This document shows positions 44,007 to 55,500 of a DNA stretch of 64,000 nucleotides, in pieces (the stretch's first letter is position 1; each line of letters opens with the position of its first letter). The notes under the pieces are model-generated. The model made no database searches, was not told where the DNA came from, and worked only from the letters and a program-made list of their open reading frames with translations. The stretch spans positions 124,001 through 188,000 of the forward strand of contig JAGEMR010000014.1 of the NCBI GenBank assembly GCA_021030915.1. The letters are read 5' to 3'. Both the position numbers and the translations under genes were made by a program. The DNA is from Astrothelium macrocarpum (Eukaryota; Ascomycota; Dothideomycetes; Trypetheliales; Trypetheliaceae).

Positions 44007-45001
44007 ATGGGTCTGCCTACTATAGGGATTCTTTCCATTGGTGAAATGGGTCTTGGCATTGCCAGACTTCTCTTGGCAAATAATTACCGCGTAGTAACTA
44101 ATGTCTCGAATCGGAGGCATGCATCCTTTTTCAAGATAAAATCAACAAGCCTTTACTGATGCGTCTTCAATGCAGTCAAGCCACCAAAGATCGTGCCCAA
44201 AAGGCAGACATCAGTCTGGTAGATGAAGACGGCGATGTTGTCCATCAAGCAGACTACATACTTTCCATCGTCCCTCCCAGAGATGCCATTGCAACCGCCC
44301 ACCGCATCACCGCAGCCCAAGCCGAACTAGAACGCCGCGCCAACCCACTCTACTACATTGACCTCAACGCCATCAGCCCCCACCGCGCCCGCGAAATCGG
44401 CCAAGTCTTCGTCCCCTTCTCCCAAAAGATCCACTACCTCGCCGGCGGCATCATTGGCGGCCCACCAGCCCCCAAAGCCGACAACCCGCACGAGTGGAAA
44501 AAGCCCAGTCTCGTCGTATCCGGCCCACAGCCGCTTGACAACAACGACCAGGGCGCCAGCCTCGCGGCCTTGCTCAACCTGCGGCACATCGCGCCGACCA
44601 TCGGCCCCGCCAGCGGCCTCAAAATGTGCTTCGCCAGCACCACCAAGGGCCTGACGGCGATTGCGATCCAGGCCTTCACCACCGCGGCGCGCCTGGGCGT
44701 GCTCGACGAGCTGCGCGCGCACCTGCGCGAGTTTGGGCCCAAGACGGGGCCGGTGACGGAAGCGTCGCTGCGGGGGATGACCACCAAGGCGTATCGCTGG
44801 GTCGATGAGATGAGCCAGATTGGCGAGACGTTCGAGGTCGATGGCGGGTGGGAGGGGGATGCGCGGATGTTTGGTGGCGCCGCGGCGCTGTATGAGTTTG
44901 TGGCGGCGACGGAGGGGGTGGGTGGGGTGAAGGGGTTGGAGGTGGAGGAGGTGGTGGAGGGGTTGAATGGGAGGTTGAGGGGGGGTGAGAAGGAGGAATA
45001 G
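44007..45001 (+). CDS. 6-phosphogluconate-dehydrogenase-like NAD(P)-binding protein (DUF1932 type)
   Basis: Member of the 6PGDH / 3-hydroxyisobutyrate dehydrogenase superfamily. Two exons, 44007-44116 and 44176-45001, giving 311 residues. The N-terminus holds the Rossmann loop (TIGILSIGEMGLGIARLLLANN) and NVSNRS, with Arg-Ser after the second strand favouring NADP. Exon 2 opens SQATKDRAQKADISLVDED and continues with YILSIVPPRDAIATAH, YYIDLNAISPHRAREIG, YLAGGIIGGPPAP, GLKMCFASTTKGLTAIAIQ (the catalytic Lys region), and a C-terminal helical DUF1932-like domain. The intron between CGG-AG and T-CAA is bounded by GC and AG, not GT and AG. The 3' end flips from C-rich to G-rich sense DNA. Substrate unknown. 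Confidence 0.85.
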
Positions 45002-45663
45002 GGATAGACTTGGAATCTTTCTAAATAGGTTTGATATTGATGTTTTGTTATGTGCTCAAAAAAAAATAAAACACGTGCATTGTGAAAATTTGTACGCAAT
45101 TATGAGATGATTTAATGAAGTCATAAATACCAGCCTGGATCCTAGCCTGAATCAATACCACAGATTTTTAATTCTAGAATTCAGAGCTTTTGGTTTTGGG
45201 AAAATTGTCCTCTGCTAACCCGAGTTGATCACTACAAAAGACGTGAAAAGCGTGGCAAGGTAAGTAGAATTGCTGGTGAGACGGCTGGCCGAACTTCCAC
45301 GTTGTGGGGCACGCGAGCAGAGTAATTAAGGTAGTGTCGTTCTTTGCTCAACCCACCTCATTCATCCGTCATGAAGAGCTAATGTGAGACCGACTAGGAC
45401 ACGACCTCGAACAGTCCATGCTGTGATATTCGCGTGTGTTGGAAATCACAACATCAGTCGCCATGTCTCCTTAGCAAGACTCACCATGCAGTATGCAGTC
45501 AGGAATGCATACTATTCAACTACTGCCAGTTTCTTAAACTCACATACACAAATCCGTCTACATCAGAGACCTCGGGTGAAATTTCTCCTGGATTGCAGCG
45601 CCCGGGACTGGGGAAAGTGACAGATATATTGAGCAGCCTTGGACGTCGTTCTCTTGTAGGAGA
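45002..45663. other. Intergenic between + strand genes
   Basis: 662 bp with an A-rich run at 45059-45071 shortly after the stop (AATAAA-type polyadenylation context) and a promoter region for exportin-T. No gene is recognised. Confidence 0.45.
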
Positions 45664-48600
45664 ATGGATGCGCAGGTAAGTAAGAGTCACAGGTGATCTT
45701 TTCCAATGACGAAATCAATGCCTTTGAATGAAATCCATTGCTAATACTGCAATCATCAAGGTCGAAAATGCCATTGAAATCGCCAATAACCCAAGTTCTG
45801 CCACGGATGTCAAAAGACAAGCCTTTGAATTCATCAATCAATTACGCGAGGATCCGAGCAGCTGGCAGGTTTGCCTCGCCCTCTTTATTCGCTCTCCAAA
45901 AGCATCAGAGATCGTTCGCCATGTGTCACTGGAGGTAGTGAATAATGCCGTTCAAGCAAATCGCTTGGACAGGCAAGAGCTGGTCTACATCAAAGATACC
46001 CTCCGTACCTACATTCAAGACAACTATGGCGGAGTGCCTGCCAAGAGTAATCCCGATACCAACTTTCTGCAAAATAAGCTAGTGCAGACAACAACATATC
46101 TATTCATCTTTCTATATGCCACGGACTGGAGTTCTTTCTTTGATGACTTCCTCTCCATTGCAGGGAATGACATGAATTCTCTGGGGACAAACACGGCTGG
46201 AACGATTCTCTATCTTCGTTCTCTAAATGCTGTCCACGATGAGGTTGCAGACAATATAATGCCAAGGACGCAAGAGGAAGTCAAAAGAAATAATGATCTA
46301 AAGGATTTAATGCGAGCCAGGGATAACAAGAATATTGCATCATCATGGCAGGCGATCCTCACGAGATGGCGACAAATAGATGTTGAAATCATCGAGGTTT
46401 GTCTGAAGACAATCAGCCGATGGGTCAGCTGGATCGATATAGGCCTCGTTGTGAACGAAAGCATTATAAACCCACTCCTCGAAATTGCAGGCCAACTGGA
46501 CATTACCTCGACCGATGGCAAAGCAGCCGCGGTTCGTAATTTGGCTATTGATACATTTTCTGAAATCGTGGCCAAGAAGATGCAACCACCGGACAAGCTT
46601 CGAATGATTGAAGTCTTGAATATTGCCATGATTGTTCAAAAGTTGCTTGCAAGCCCTGCGCTATCAGACCTCCGATCGACACCACACTATGACGTTGACC
46701 TAGCTGAGGCTGTTGCAAAACTAGTCAACAATACAGTTTTTGATATTGTCAAGATTCTTGATACGGACAATGTCAACGACGATACTAGAAACAAGGCAGA
46801 TGAGATGCTACAAATATTCATTCCGCACCTCCTTAGATTCTTCAGCGATGAATACGATGAGCTATGTTCAACCGTCATACCTTCATTGACAGATTTGCTC
46901 AGTCTATACCGAAAATTTGTCAAAACCAAAGGTAGCTTACCTCAGCATCAATCTGCAACAATGCCACCTATCATCAACGCTATCGTGATGAAGATGAAAT
47001 ATGATGAAACTTCTAGTTGGGGTGAAGAAGGTGAAGAGACTGATGAAGCTGAATTTCAAGAACTCCGAAAGAAGCTTCATGTACTGCAACAAACTGCTGC
47101 TACGATTGATGAGGATTTGTGTATTGAAATATTCGGCAGTGTTGTTCGGGATGCCTTTGCAAGATATCGCAATAGAGATGCTCACCTTACATGGAGGGAT
47201 CTCGATCTTGCTCTACATGAAATGCACCTTTTCGGAGAACTTGCTGTCAAGAATGGTGGTCTATATCAAAAGAATAAGCCAGTTACCCAGGCGGCTGAGC
47301 GCTTGATCGAAATGATGTCAAACATGATAGAATCCGGTTCGCTTCTTAGAAATCCCCTCCTGCAAGAACAAAGAAACTAACTTGCTTGCCAACAGATCTG
47401 GCTTCGTACCCACATCCCGCCATCCAGCTGCAATATATGGAAATCTGCGTGCGGTACTGTTCTTTCTTCGAGTATCATACACACTTCATTCCAAACACGC
47501 TGGAGAGTTTTGTGCGATTTGTGCATAGTGATCATATCAAAGTTCGCACCCGATCCTGGTACCTCTTCCATCGATATATCCGGCATCTAAGGCAGCAGTT
47601 GGGAAATGTTTCTGAATCAATCATTCGCGCCATACAGGACCTTTTGTCTATAAATGCGGAACTGCCTCAAGAATCTGCGGACGATGACATGTCCTCAGAT
47701 GCAAACGATCAGTCAGCAGATGCAATCTTCACGAGTCAACTCTACTTGTTCGAGGCTATTGGATGTATCGCTTCAGCTCCCTCGGTCCCGACTGCGCAAA
47801 AAGTCTTGTACGCACAGTTGGTCATGAATCCTCTATTCACAGATATGGAGCGACACATTGAATCGGCCAAGGCGGGCGACCAGCGCTCAATTCTACAGAT
47901 TCATCACAACATCATGGCGTTAGGAACATTAGCTAGCGGCTATGCTGAGTGGAACCCAAAAGCCGCTCAAAAAGCACCACCTACAATACCTGAGGTATCT
48001 CAAGAATTCTTGAGAGCCGCGGAGGCTATCCTTGTCGTACTCGAGGCTCTCAAGACATCAATGGATATCCGGTCAGCAGCGAGGTCTGCATTCTCTCGTC
48101 TGATCGGCGTCTTGGGTGCGATGGTGCTCCATCAGCTACCTCGATGGATTGACGGGATACTCTCACAAAGCTCCACAAAGGACGAGATAGCAACTTTTTT
48201 GAGAGTACTCGATCAAGTCGTGTATGGCTTCAAGACGGAAATTTACGGGATTCTTGACTCCCTCCTTACTCCATTCCTCCAGCGAGTCTTTGCTGGATTA
48301 GCTGAACCAGTGACCGGGACTGATGATGAGATTCAGCTTGTAGAATTGAAGAGAGAATATCTCAACTTTCTATCGGTCGTGATCAATAACAATCTTGCCA
48401 CGGTCTTGGTCAGTTCCGGTAAGTTCCTCACCATATCTCTATCAGCGCCATCACTCATAGTTACTAACTAATAACTAATAGCCAATCAACCCACCTTTGA
48501 AACTATCATAACCACTCTCGAGCACTTTGCCCGTGATTCTAATGACTACACTACTGCTCGTCTCGCGCTCTCTGTCGCCGACCACATGTGTCTCGCATGG

Positions 48601-48987
48601 GGTGGCCCTGACATCTCTTCATCCTACTCCAAGACCAATTCACTCCAACAAAACCCTACAACACCCAACCCCGCTCTGCCCGGCTTTGATAGCTTCATAC
48701 TCAGTCGCTTCTCTCCACTGTCATGGGCCCTTCTCTCTGCTCCTTCCTTTAATGCAAAGGACCCCCAAGCCCGCAATCTTCTCGGCGAAGTGGCCACACT
48801 GCAGCAGACCATCCTTGCTAAAACGGGGGATCAGTATCTAACCTGGCTCAAAGATGTCGAACTTCAAAACATGGGAGTGGGACCAGACGCCGCGGAGGAG
48901 TATTTGCGCGCGCTTGCTGGCATGGATATCAAAGCATTTCGTGGATTCCTCACGACTTTTGTGGGAAGAGCAAGGGGTGACGGATGA
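45664..48987 (+). CDS. LOS1: Exportin-T (tRNA exportin, Los1)
   Basis: Importin-beta family carrier that exports mature tRNA from the nucleus with Ran-GTP. Four exons: 45664-45675, 45761-47336, 47396-48418, 48482-48987, giving 1,038 residues, near the usual size. Exon 1 is only 12 nt and codes MDAQ; splicing to VENAIEIANNPSS gives the family's conserved start. HEAT-repeat content: the Xpo1-like block SSWQVCLALFIRSPKASEIVRH through VNNAVQANRL, YLFIFLYATDWSSFFDDFLSI, VCLKTISRWVSWIDIGLVVN, ASYPHPAIQLQYMEICVRY across the exon 2-3 junction, FVHSDHIKVRTRSWYLFHRYI, and SAPSFNAKDPQARNLLGE near the end. It terminates after RGFLTTFVGRARGDG. All joins keep frame. Confidence 0.95.
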
Positions 48988-49707
48988 TTGATTGGTTTCA
49001 TGCATGTAAATTTCGGAGTCCCCGTCAAAAACTTTTTATTTGTGCGAGATGATTCATTGATGATACCTCATGGCTGCATTTAAGGGAGCGACCTTGTGAT
49101 TAGGGGGGATAGGTTCGTATAGATGGAGCGCCGGTGGATACTTTAGAGAAGTAAAAAAAAAAGATCAAAACCACTTATCGAATCGTAGTAGTGTATGGGT
49201 GTACTACAGAAGCAACTCGCAAGATTTGCGACCACTTTCTGCAACGTTCATGCAATATTCGCATAAGGACTACTTTATCATGAGAATTAATACCCTATCC
49301 ACGATCACTGAATTGTATTGAAGATACATGTAATTGGAATTCATGCTTGATTTCTATACTTGTAATATGGCAGAAATTGGCATCAAGGTAAGATGTGATT
49401 CCTCATCTTCCAATTTAGGGCCGAACGATGGATGTATTTGACAATTTCGCCCATGTTGCGTATTCAATCATATCAGACAGACTCGGCTTTGCTTGAAATT
49501 GGAGCCAAGGGAACTGCCAACAAGCCAATGAAAGAAATAGGATGGGCTGAAGTGAATGGCTCATCGGAACGCCTCCGTTTCCGGGAGCATGTCATCATTG
49601 TTTAGCCAGACTGAACGTTGAAGCATCAACAAACCTACAGAGCACGCTGCAGACTTCCTCTTTTCGACTACCTAGATGCTTGTCTTTTTTATACCAAAAT
49701 CTTGATC
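48988..49707. other. Intergenic between + strand genes
   Basis: 720 bp. AT-rich downstream of exportin-T, with a poly-A run at 49153-49162, and a CCAAT motif near 49524 in the promoter of the F-box gene. No other feature is seen. Confidence 0.45.
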
Positions 49708-51732
49708 ATGGCTTTGCCTGCCATTGAAGCACTTCCTGCGGAGATTATCCTTCATATTGCCTCTTGTACTACTACCAGACAACAACCCTCAATGCCTTGA
49801 TGCTGATGCTGCTTAACAGATCTTGAACCTTGGGACATTGTTCGATGTCAATCCGTCTCTCGTCGTTTCTGGGCACTCACTCATGATAACCAATTATGGA
49901 AAACCATTTGCTTCGAGAATTCACGAGCAGAAGCCCTCCGGCGGCATCAGCAGCTCATGTCCTCGCAGCCCGAGCGGCTCGCCGCATTACGGCAGGCCAT
50001 GAATACTTTTAGTGGTAGCAACCATGCCGTCTATAATGAAAATGCACCAAATGCAGAAATGTCTGCCCACGGTATTGCTGCAAGAGAAAGGATGAGAGCT
50101 CTAGCAAATTGGGATCCAAGCTATCCCGACGAGAAGATTGATTTCTACCAGGAATTCATTCATCGACACGCAGATATCACAATGAATTGGCTTCAGGCCG
50201 CGGTTGACGATACTGGGGGAGGCAAAGAGATTCGAGAGGCCACTGGGGTAGGAATCTTAAGAGCGGATGGCGAATACGGTGCCGAAAAAGCCGTTGCTCC
50301 TCTCGACGATGGCAGCATCTCCCTCTGGGACATCACACCTTGGTCCGGACGTGGACACAAATCTCAAGGCCGACTCATCAACAGGAGCGCGCCAGGCTTG
50401 TTAACAAGTCCCCCATCCAATCTTGACAAGGACTCTGCACGACAACACAGCAAGATCATGATGACCGAAACCGGCGCAGTAGAATGCGTAAGCATCGACA
50501 ACATCCAACGCAAAGGCTTCTTCGCCGTCCAAAACATCCTCAACGAAATCGACCTCAACACCATGACCCTCGTCTCCCGCTCGCGCTTCCCCTTCCCCAT
50601 CACCGCCCTCTCCTCCGCCACCCCATCCATCCCCCTAACCATCGGCACCAACATGACCCTCCACCTCCACGACCCACGCCAACCCTCCCCTCTCCCTTCC
50701 ACCTCCCCCTTCCCCACCCTACCCTCCACCACCCGCTGCGAACTCATCGCCGGCGGCTCCCCACCCCGCCTCTCCCCCCACACCCTCCCCATCTCCGCCA
50801 TCACCGGCACCCACCAGCCGCCCTCCGCCCACGCCACCCTCTCCCAACCCGGCCCGCTCTCCATCCTGCACCTGCCGCCCTCGCGCGCCTGGGACGGCAA
50901 CGGGTCGATCTGGGTCGCCGGCCGCTTCACCTCGCTGCTCAACTACGACCGCCGCTTCTTCCCGCGGCTGCGCGGCACTTTACATTCCGGCGCGCGGCTG
51001 TCCTCGCTCGCCCTGCTGCCGCACCCCTATCTCCCCCCTCCAGTCGCGAGCGCGGGCGCGGAGGGACACACGCTCGTCGCCGCGGGCGAGTACAAGGGCA
51101 AGGGCTCGCTCGAGATGTACGGCTTGTCGCCGGAGCCGGCGCTCACGACGCTGAGCAGCGATGCGCTGGCGACGGGGCGGAGTCGTGGCGCGATGAGTGG
51201 TGGTGGTGGTGGTGGTGGTGGTGGTGGTGCGGGGAGGAGCTACTATCAGAACCGGCAAACCGCGAGCCGTAGCAAGCTGTTGGCGGTGGCGACGCATGGT
51301 GCGAGGTTGGTGGTGGCGGATGGGGATGGTGGGGTCAAGTGGATGGAGCGGGATGGGCGGACGGCGGTGCGGAGCTGGAATGTGAATGAGGGGGTGGCGG
51401 AGATGGAGAGGGGTCGGGATGCTGCGGGTGGGCTGGGGTCCGTGGAGGAGGAGGCGAATGATATTGTGCAGAAGTTGGTGCCGACGACGTCGGCGGGGGT
51501 GAATGATGCGAATTTGGTGGTGTGGACGGGGGATGGGCGGGTGGGGATGCTGGGGTTCGGGCGGAAGCTGTTGTTTTCGGAAGAAGAGTGGCGGGGTGGG
51601 GAGGAGATGAGTGAGGAGGCGAGGAGGGAGGAGGAGAGGGCGAGGGAGTATGCGGGGCGGATGAGGAGAGCGTTGGAGAGACAGGCAAATGAGGTGCGGT
51701 GGGTGAGAGGGATGGGATTGCCGGGATTGTAG
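49708..51732 (+). CDS. F-box protein with WD-like C-terminal region
   Basis: Probable SCF substrate adaptor. Two exons, 49708-49765 and 49820-51732, giving 656 residues. The F-box is formed across the intron: IEALPAEIILHIASYLEPWD, then VRCQSVSRRFWALTHDNQLW and KTICFENSRAEALRRH. A helical stretch (60-150) includes RALANWDPSYPDEKIDFYQEF. A beta-propeller-like region begins near residue 185 with DDGSISLWDITPWSGRG and later SIWVAGRFTSLLNYDRRFFPRL, SGARLSSLALLP and VVADGDGGVKWMERDG. A run of ten Gly comes from a GGT microsatellite. Codon composition changes sharply: C-rich from about 50480 to 50900, then G-rich from about 51170 to the stop. Some of the Pro- and Gly-rich loops may be composition-driven. 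Confidence 0.85.
51197..51229 (+). repeat. GGT trinucleotide microsatellite
   Basis: About eleven GGT/TGG units in a row inside the F-box gene, giving poly-Gly. It marks the switch from C-rich to G-rich sense composition and is likely length-variable. Confidence 0.85.
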
Positions 51733-52914
51733 AATTGATTAGGACGGAGGGGTCAAGTGCTTGGGAGACGTAGAAGTGCTGGCGCTGAACATTTTCGGCA
51801 GTTGTAGCGTTGACATGATGAAATTCACGATACATACACACGTGTGGGGATTGGTGAGTCGGGTGGAGAGCGTGAGAATGTGGATAGAGATAGCATGGTA
51901 CATGTGGAGAGCATGGACCCACATAGACTTTAGACGCATGTGGAATATTAGAAAGATACAAAGAGGTTAGATTCAGGTACGCGATGGTACAGCCACGCAG
52001 GGACAGGAGATTAAAGTGGAGAGCGTAGAAGCATCTTGACGAAAAAGGTAATTCCACTTGCATCATTTTGGTACATAGACTTTTCTCAATTGCATCTATC
52101 GCAGTTGAAACGCATTCTTGCTTTAACCTTCTATCTTGTAAATACCGCCCGCCAATATGATGTGTAAAACGCCAGCGTACAGCGGGCCACCGTGGCGGCG
52201 CCACAGTCCCTTTGCAGCGAGCGTTTGATACGAAAAATCGACGAGATCCCGAAAATAGAAAAAAGTGCCAACCCGATTTTTTCCCTTTTTCCCTCATCCG
52301 GGGAATGCAGGAGACATTTCTGACGAAAGTCAGAAGCAGCAAAGCAAACAGCGCCTTGTGTCCGTGTGACCAGAGTCAATCGATTCGTAGTCGATCGACA
52401 CAGTGGGAATATGTTCGAAGCCGTAAAGATCCGTTAATGTGGCGCCAAACGAAAACGCAGATCAAATGAAAAGGTGGTATATCCGATCTAAGCGACAGAA
52501 AATGGAAGATATGCACGAGAGACACAAAGAATTCGTAAAGGAACCAATGCTTTTCGTAATCAAGGTCCCAAGGTCCAGTGTTTCGCAGGAACCTTGGAAT
52601 CGGGGAAACGTCGGGTGGCAGGTTGTATAAAAACGCGGATTACCTAAGAAGATGATTCGTCCCGAACTTCCTCCGCCTGTCCGAGAGTTTTGCGGACGGC
52701 CCCGGTGCACTCCGACCCCGGAATCTCAGGGCACGGCTTTCGCCTAAGCGGCAAGAAACGTTGGAGTGTTGGTGAGAGATGAACATATGCGGAAATTGGA
52801 AAGTTGGGCAGGAAGGAAGTTGGTAAGTGTGAAACGTTCGGAAAACCCATGGAAATAAGATGGATCCGCATAATCAACGGATGACAAAGGTGAACGACTG
52901 GAAACATAAGCCTG
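51733..52914. other. Convergent intergenic region
   Basis: 1.2 kb between the F-box gene (+) and the Sfp1-like gene (-), both ending here. A minus-strand frame running from 52342 into the F-box gene is an antisense shadow in its last part and has no resemblance to known proteins. No other feature is recognised. Confidence 0.45.
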
Positions 52915-54872
52915 CTAAAAAACGCCGCCATCGTTCATTCCGACCATAGTCTCGTTCATGCCCAGCAGCCCTGCGCCGGCTACGTTGATCCCCATGCCTC
53001 CCATGCCAGGGCTGGCTACCGAACCAGCTCCTGACATTGCTGTGTTGACTTTGAGTTCGGGGTTGCACAAGGGACTGTGTTGTCGATGGTACTTGAGGCC
53101 GTTGAGATTCTTGTAGCGCTTGTGACAGATTTCGCATTTGTACGGCTTTTCTTTTTCCATGCCCAACGTTCCAGGGTAAGGCATTGAAGTTGTTGGATCG
53201 ACAATGGAGAAAGTGCCGTCTTCGTTTTGCTTGAGTTGTTGATTTTGATGTCCATGCTGCGTCACGAATTAGTCATGTACTCGCTTGAAACTAAATGAAA
53301 GATTGATCGAGTAGTGTAGAATAATCAAAGCCATACCTGCTTGTGATATTTGAGGCCATTCTGATTTTTGTACGCTTTTTCGCATCCAATGACCGGGCAT
53401 CTAAATGGCTTGTGTTCTTCGCCAGGGAAACCCACGGCAGCGCCTGCTCCGGGCATGCCAGCTGCGATTTGTCGTTCCCGCAACATTTTTGCGATCTCGG
53501 TCGCATTTGCTGATGGATCATTCGTATTTTGACCACCAGGTCTGCTATACAAACGCTTCGCAGGCTGGTCAATAAATTGTTGCTCGGACTCGCCCAAGCC
53601 AGTACCTACATTGTTCAAGCCAAGGCCATTGTAGTTATCCAAGCCCTGTGGATATTGTGCATCAATGCCCATACTGCCATACATGTTCCCAAAATCTTGA
53701 TCAGGTTGATCTGGCGTGCCTGGATGTGAAGAATCTGGCGTATGCCTATTTTGTTGTTGGAACGTTGCAAGCGTCGGAGTATTGACGGAAGACACTGTTG
53801 GATTGTGTTGCAGTGAGAATGGCTGATTGCTTGCTTGAGGTGTGGTTGGCGTTGACGTTCGTAATCCTTGATGTTGAAACGCATTGGCCAAGTTCATGTT
53901 GAGTGGCGTCAGTCGAGGTTGACCTTGACCGGACATTTGTTGCTGTGGCTGTTGCATATTCCGCTGTTGCTGCAGCTGTGAAGTGGAGTCGTCCATTTCC
54001 ATATCCAGCGGGTCCACTTCGTCCAAACCTGGTCCCTGCATTCCGTTGAGGCCGTTTTGCTGGGATTCAAATGGAATGCCGAAATTCCGATTAAGGTTCG
54101 CCTGCATGTTTGCCGGAGGATTAAATCCATATTGAGTGTTAATAGCGTCAGGTTGGCTAGTCTGTTGTTGAGCCATATTCCCAGCAGTTTGAGCCGCTCC
54201 ATCCCTGTTCCCTGGAGGTGCTCCACCTTGCCCAGAGTTCGAAGTCCTTGGAAGCATCTGACCATTTGACGTAGCATGGGCTTGCTCGTAATGCGTCAAT
54301 AACTCATGGAGTGAATCAAGCTGCAAACCGCAGCACACATAGTCTTTCATGAAGTTCGCCTCCATCTTGGGCAAGTAAGAAGAAGAGTGAAAGGAAGGCG
54401 ACTGAAAAGTATATGGTGAAGTCCCTCCCATTACGATACTAGATAGAGTGATAGTTAGTATTCGTCACGAGAGCGTCACACATTTCGCGGGGTTAAGTGA
54501 ATGGATTCATTGGACACGTCTAGAATCGGTCTTGACTTACTCATCTCGGATCCAGCTCCCTACTGACACGCCACCCCAGCTTCCATTGACAGCACTGCCC
54601 GCGAGACTTTCTTTTCGAGGCCGTTCTGCCATGGCAATGGGCTGTGCTCCAGTGCTATACTGCAAAAATCCATTCTGGCCATAGTCGTCGCGGAGGCCAT
54701 GAGAATGGGGGTCTCCGTTGCCTCGATCTGTGACATTAACTGCTGATGTAGGCCGTATTATCGGAGCGGCGCCTTGTAAAGCCGAGGTAAGATTTGAAGT
54801 CTGATTTCGAGGCGAGGATGAGCCATATCTCGCGGGTGGAGTGATGTCTATCGGCGGAGTCGAGACAGCCAT
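52915..54872 (-). CDS. SFP1: Sfp1-like C2H2 zinc-finger transcriptional regulator
   Basis: Fungal homologue of Sfp1, which controls ribosomal-protein and cell-size genes downstream of TOR. Three exons on the minus strand: 54872-54541, 54438-53337, 53256-52915, giving 591 residues from MAVSTPPIDITPP. Exon 1 includes SPRNQTSNLTSALQGAAP. Exon 2 opens IVMGGTSPYTFQSPSFHSSS, then the partial finger DYVCCGLQLDSLHELLTHYE with a downstream His, a long Gln/Asn-rich region, and the first of two C-terminal fingers: FRCPVIGCEKAYKNQNGLKYHKQ. The second is YKCEICHKRYKNLNGLKYHRQH. The tail is Gly/Met-rich. Introns have clear signals, including a TACTAAC branch point in intron 1. The frame continues open and coding-like upstream of the chosen ATG to beyond 55200 without another ATG. 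Confidence 0.88.
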
Positions 54873-55500
54873 CGGCCGTTGAGGTTGGCTTCGAGGCGAA
54901 GAAGAAACGAATAACGGAAAACCAGTATAGTCGTGCTCCTGAAACAGCAAATCGTCGTTTTCTATAAAAGAGTCGGATCGGTTCGAGCCAGTGGTGCTGG
55001 AAGGCTTGCGGAACCACGAGAGGTACAGGTCCTTTTCCCTCTCGCCGCGCCGTGTAGGAAGTGGCGAGTGAGGAGTCAATGGAGAATCAATAGGAGTGCT
55101 ATTAGCAGAGCCTCTCCATCGATCGGTGGAGGCAGGGGAATAGGAAAGAGAGGGTAGGGCACTTGGGGAATCCAGCTTTGCGGGTCCCGACGAGACGGTA
55201 ACAAAATTGTGTGACAGATGTTTAAAAAAATGTGGGGATGGATGATGGCCGTGTGTATATAATGAATTGAGTCGGTGGATTGGATGGAGGTTTGCGAAGT
55301 CGAGCGAAGGACGCGTGGAAGAGCAATGACTAAGGGCAGGCGAGGAAAAGTAAGAGGCACGACGGCCAGAGCTACGCAGATTGATGTCAGGCGGTGTGAA
55401 GCGATGATGAGAGAATGGATGCGATCATGGGCCGGGGCCGGCACGACGAAGCCAGGCCTCATCGCTCGTTTCCGTCCAATCGGGGCCGGCCAGACGGGCT
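54873..55500 (-). other. Upstream open frame/5' leader of the Sfp1-like gene
   Basis: In the Sfp1 frame the DNA stays open from about 55270 to 54873 and reads as Ser/Pro-rich coding-like sequence (LDSPSALPSLSYSPASTDRW, then SSTTGSNRSDSFIENDDLL). No ATG occurs in it. A TATATA lies at 55256-55261, upstream on the minus strand. It is either leader sequence or a further exon whose start I cannot place. Confidence 0.35.
55256..55261 (-). promoter_or_regulatory. Possible TATA box of the Sfp1-like gene
   Basis: TATATA about 385 bp upstream of the chosen ATG on the minus strand. If used, the leader would be about 350 nt and the open frame described above would be transcribed but untranslated. Confidence 0.3.

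Noticed and set aside
50484..51272. 262-codon His/Pro/Arg-rich + frame and a 192-codon minus frame inside the F-box gene
   Set aside because: Composition shadows of the C-rich part of the F-box exon, without a family signal.
51335..52342. 335-codon minus-strand frame downstream of the F-box gene
   Set aside because: About 400 bases are antisense to F-box coding sequence; the rest shows no family resemblance or splice structure.
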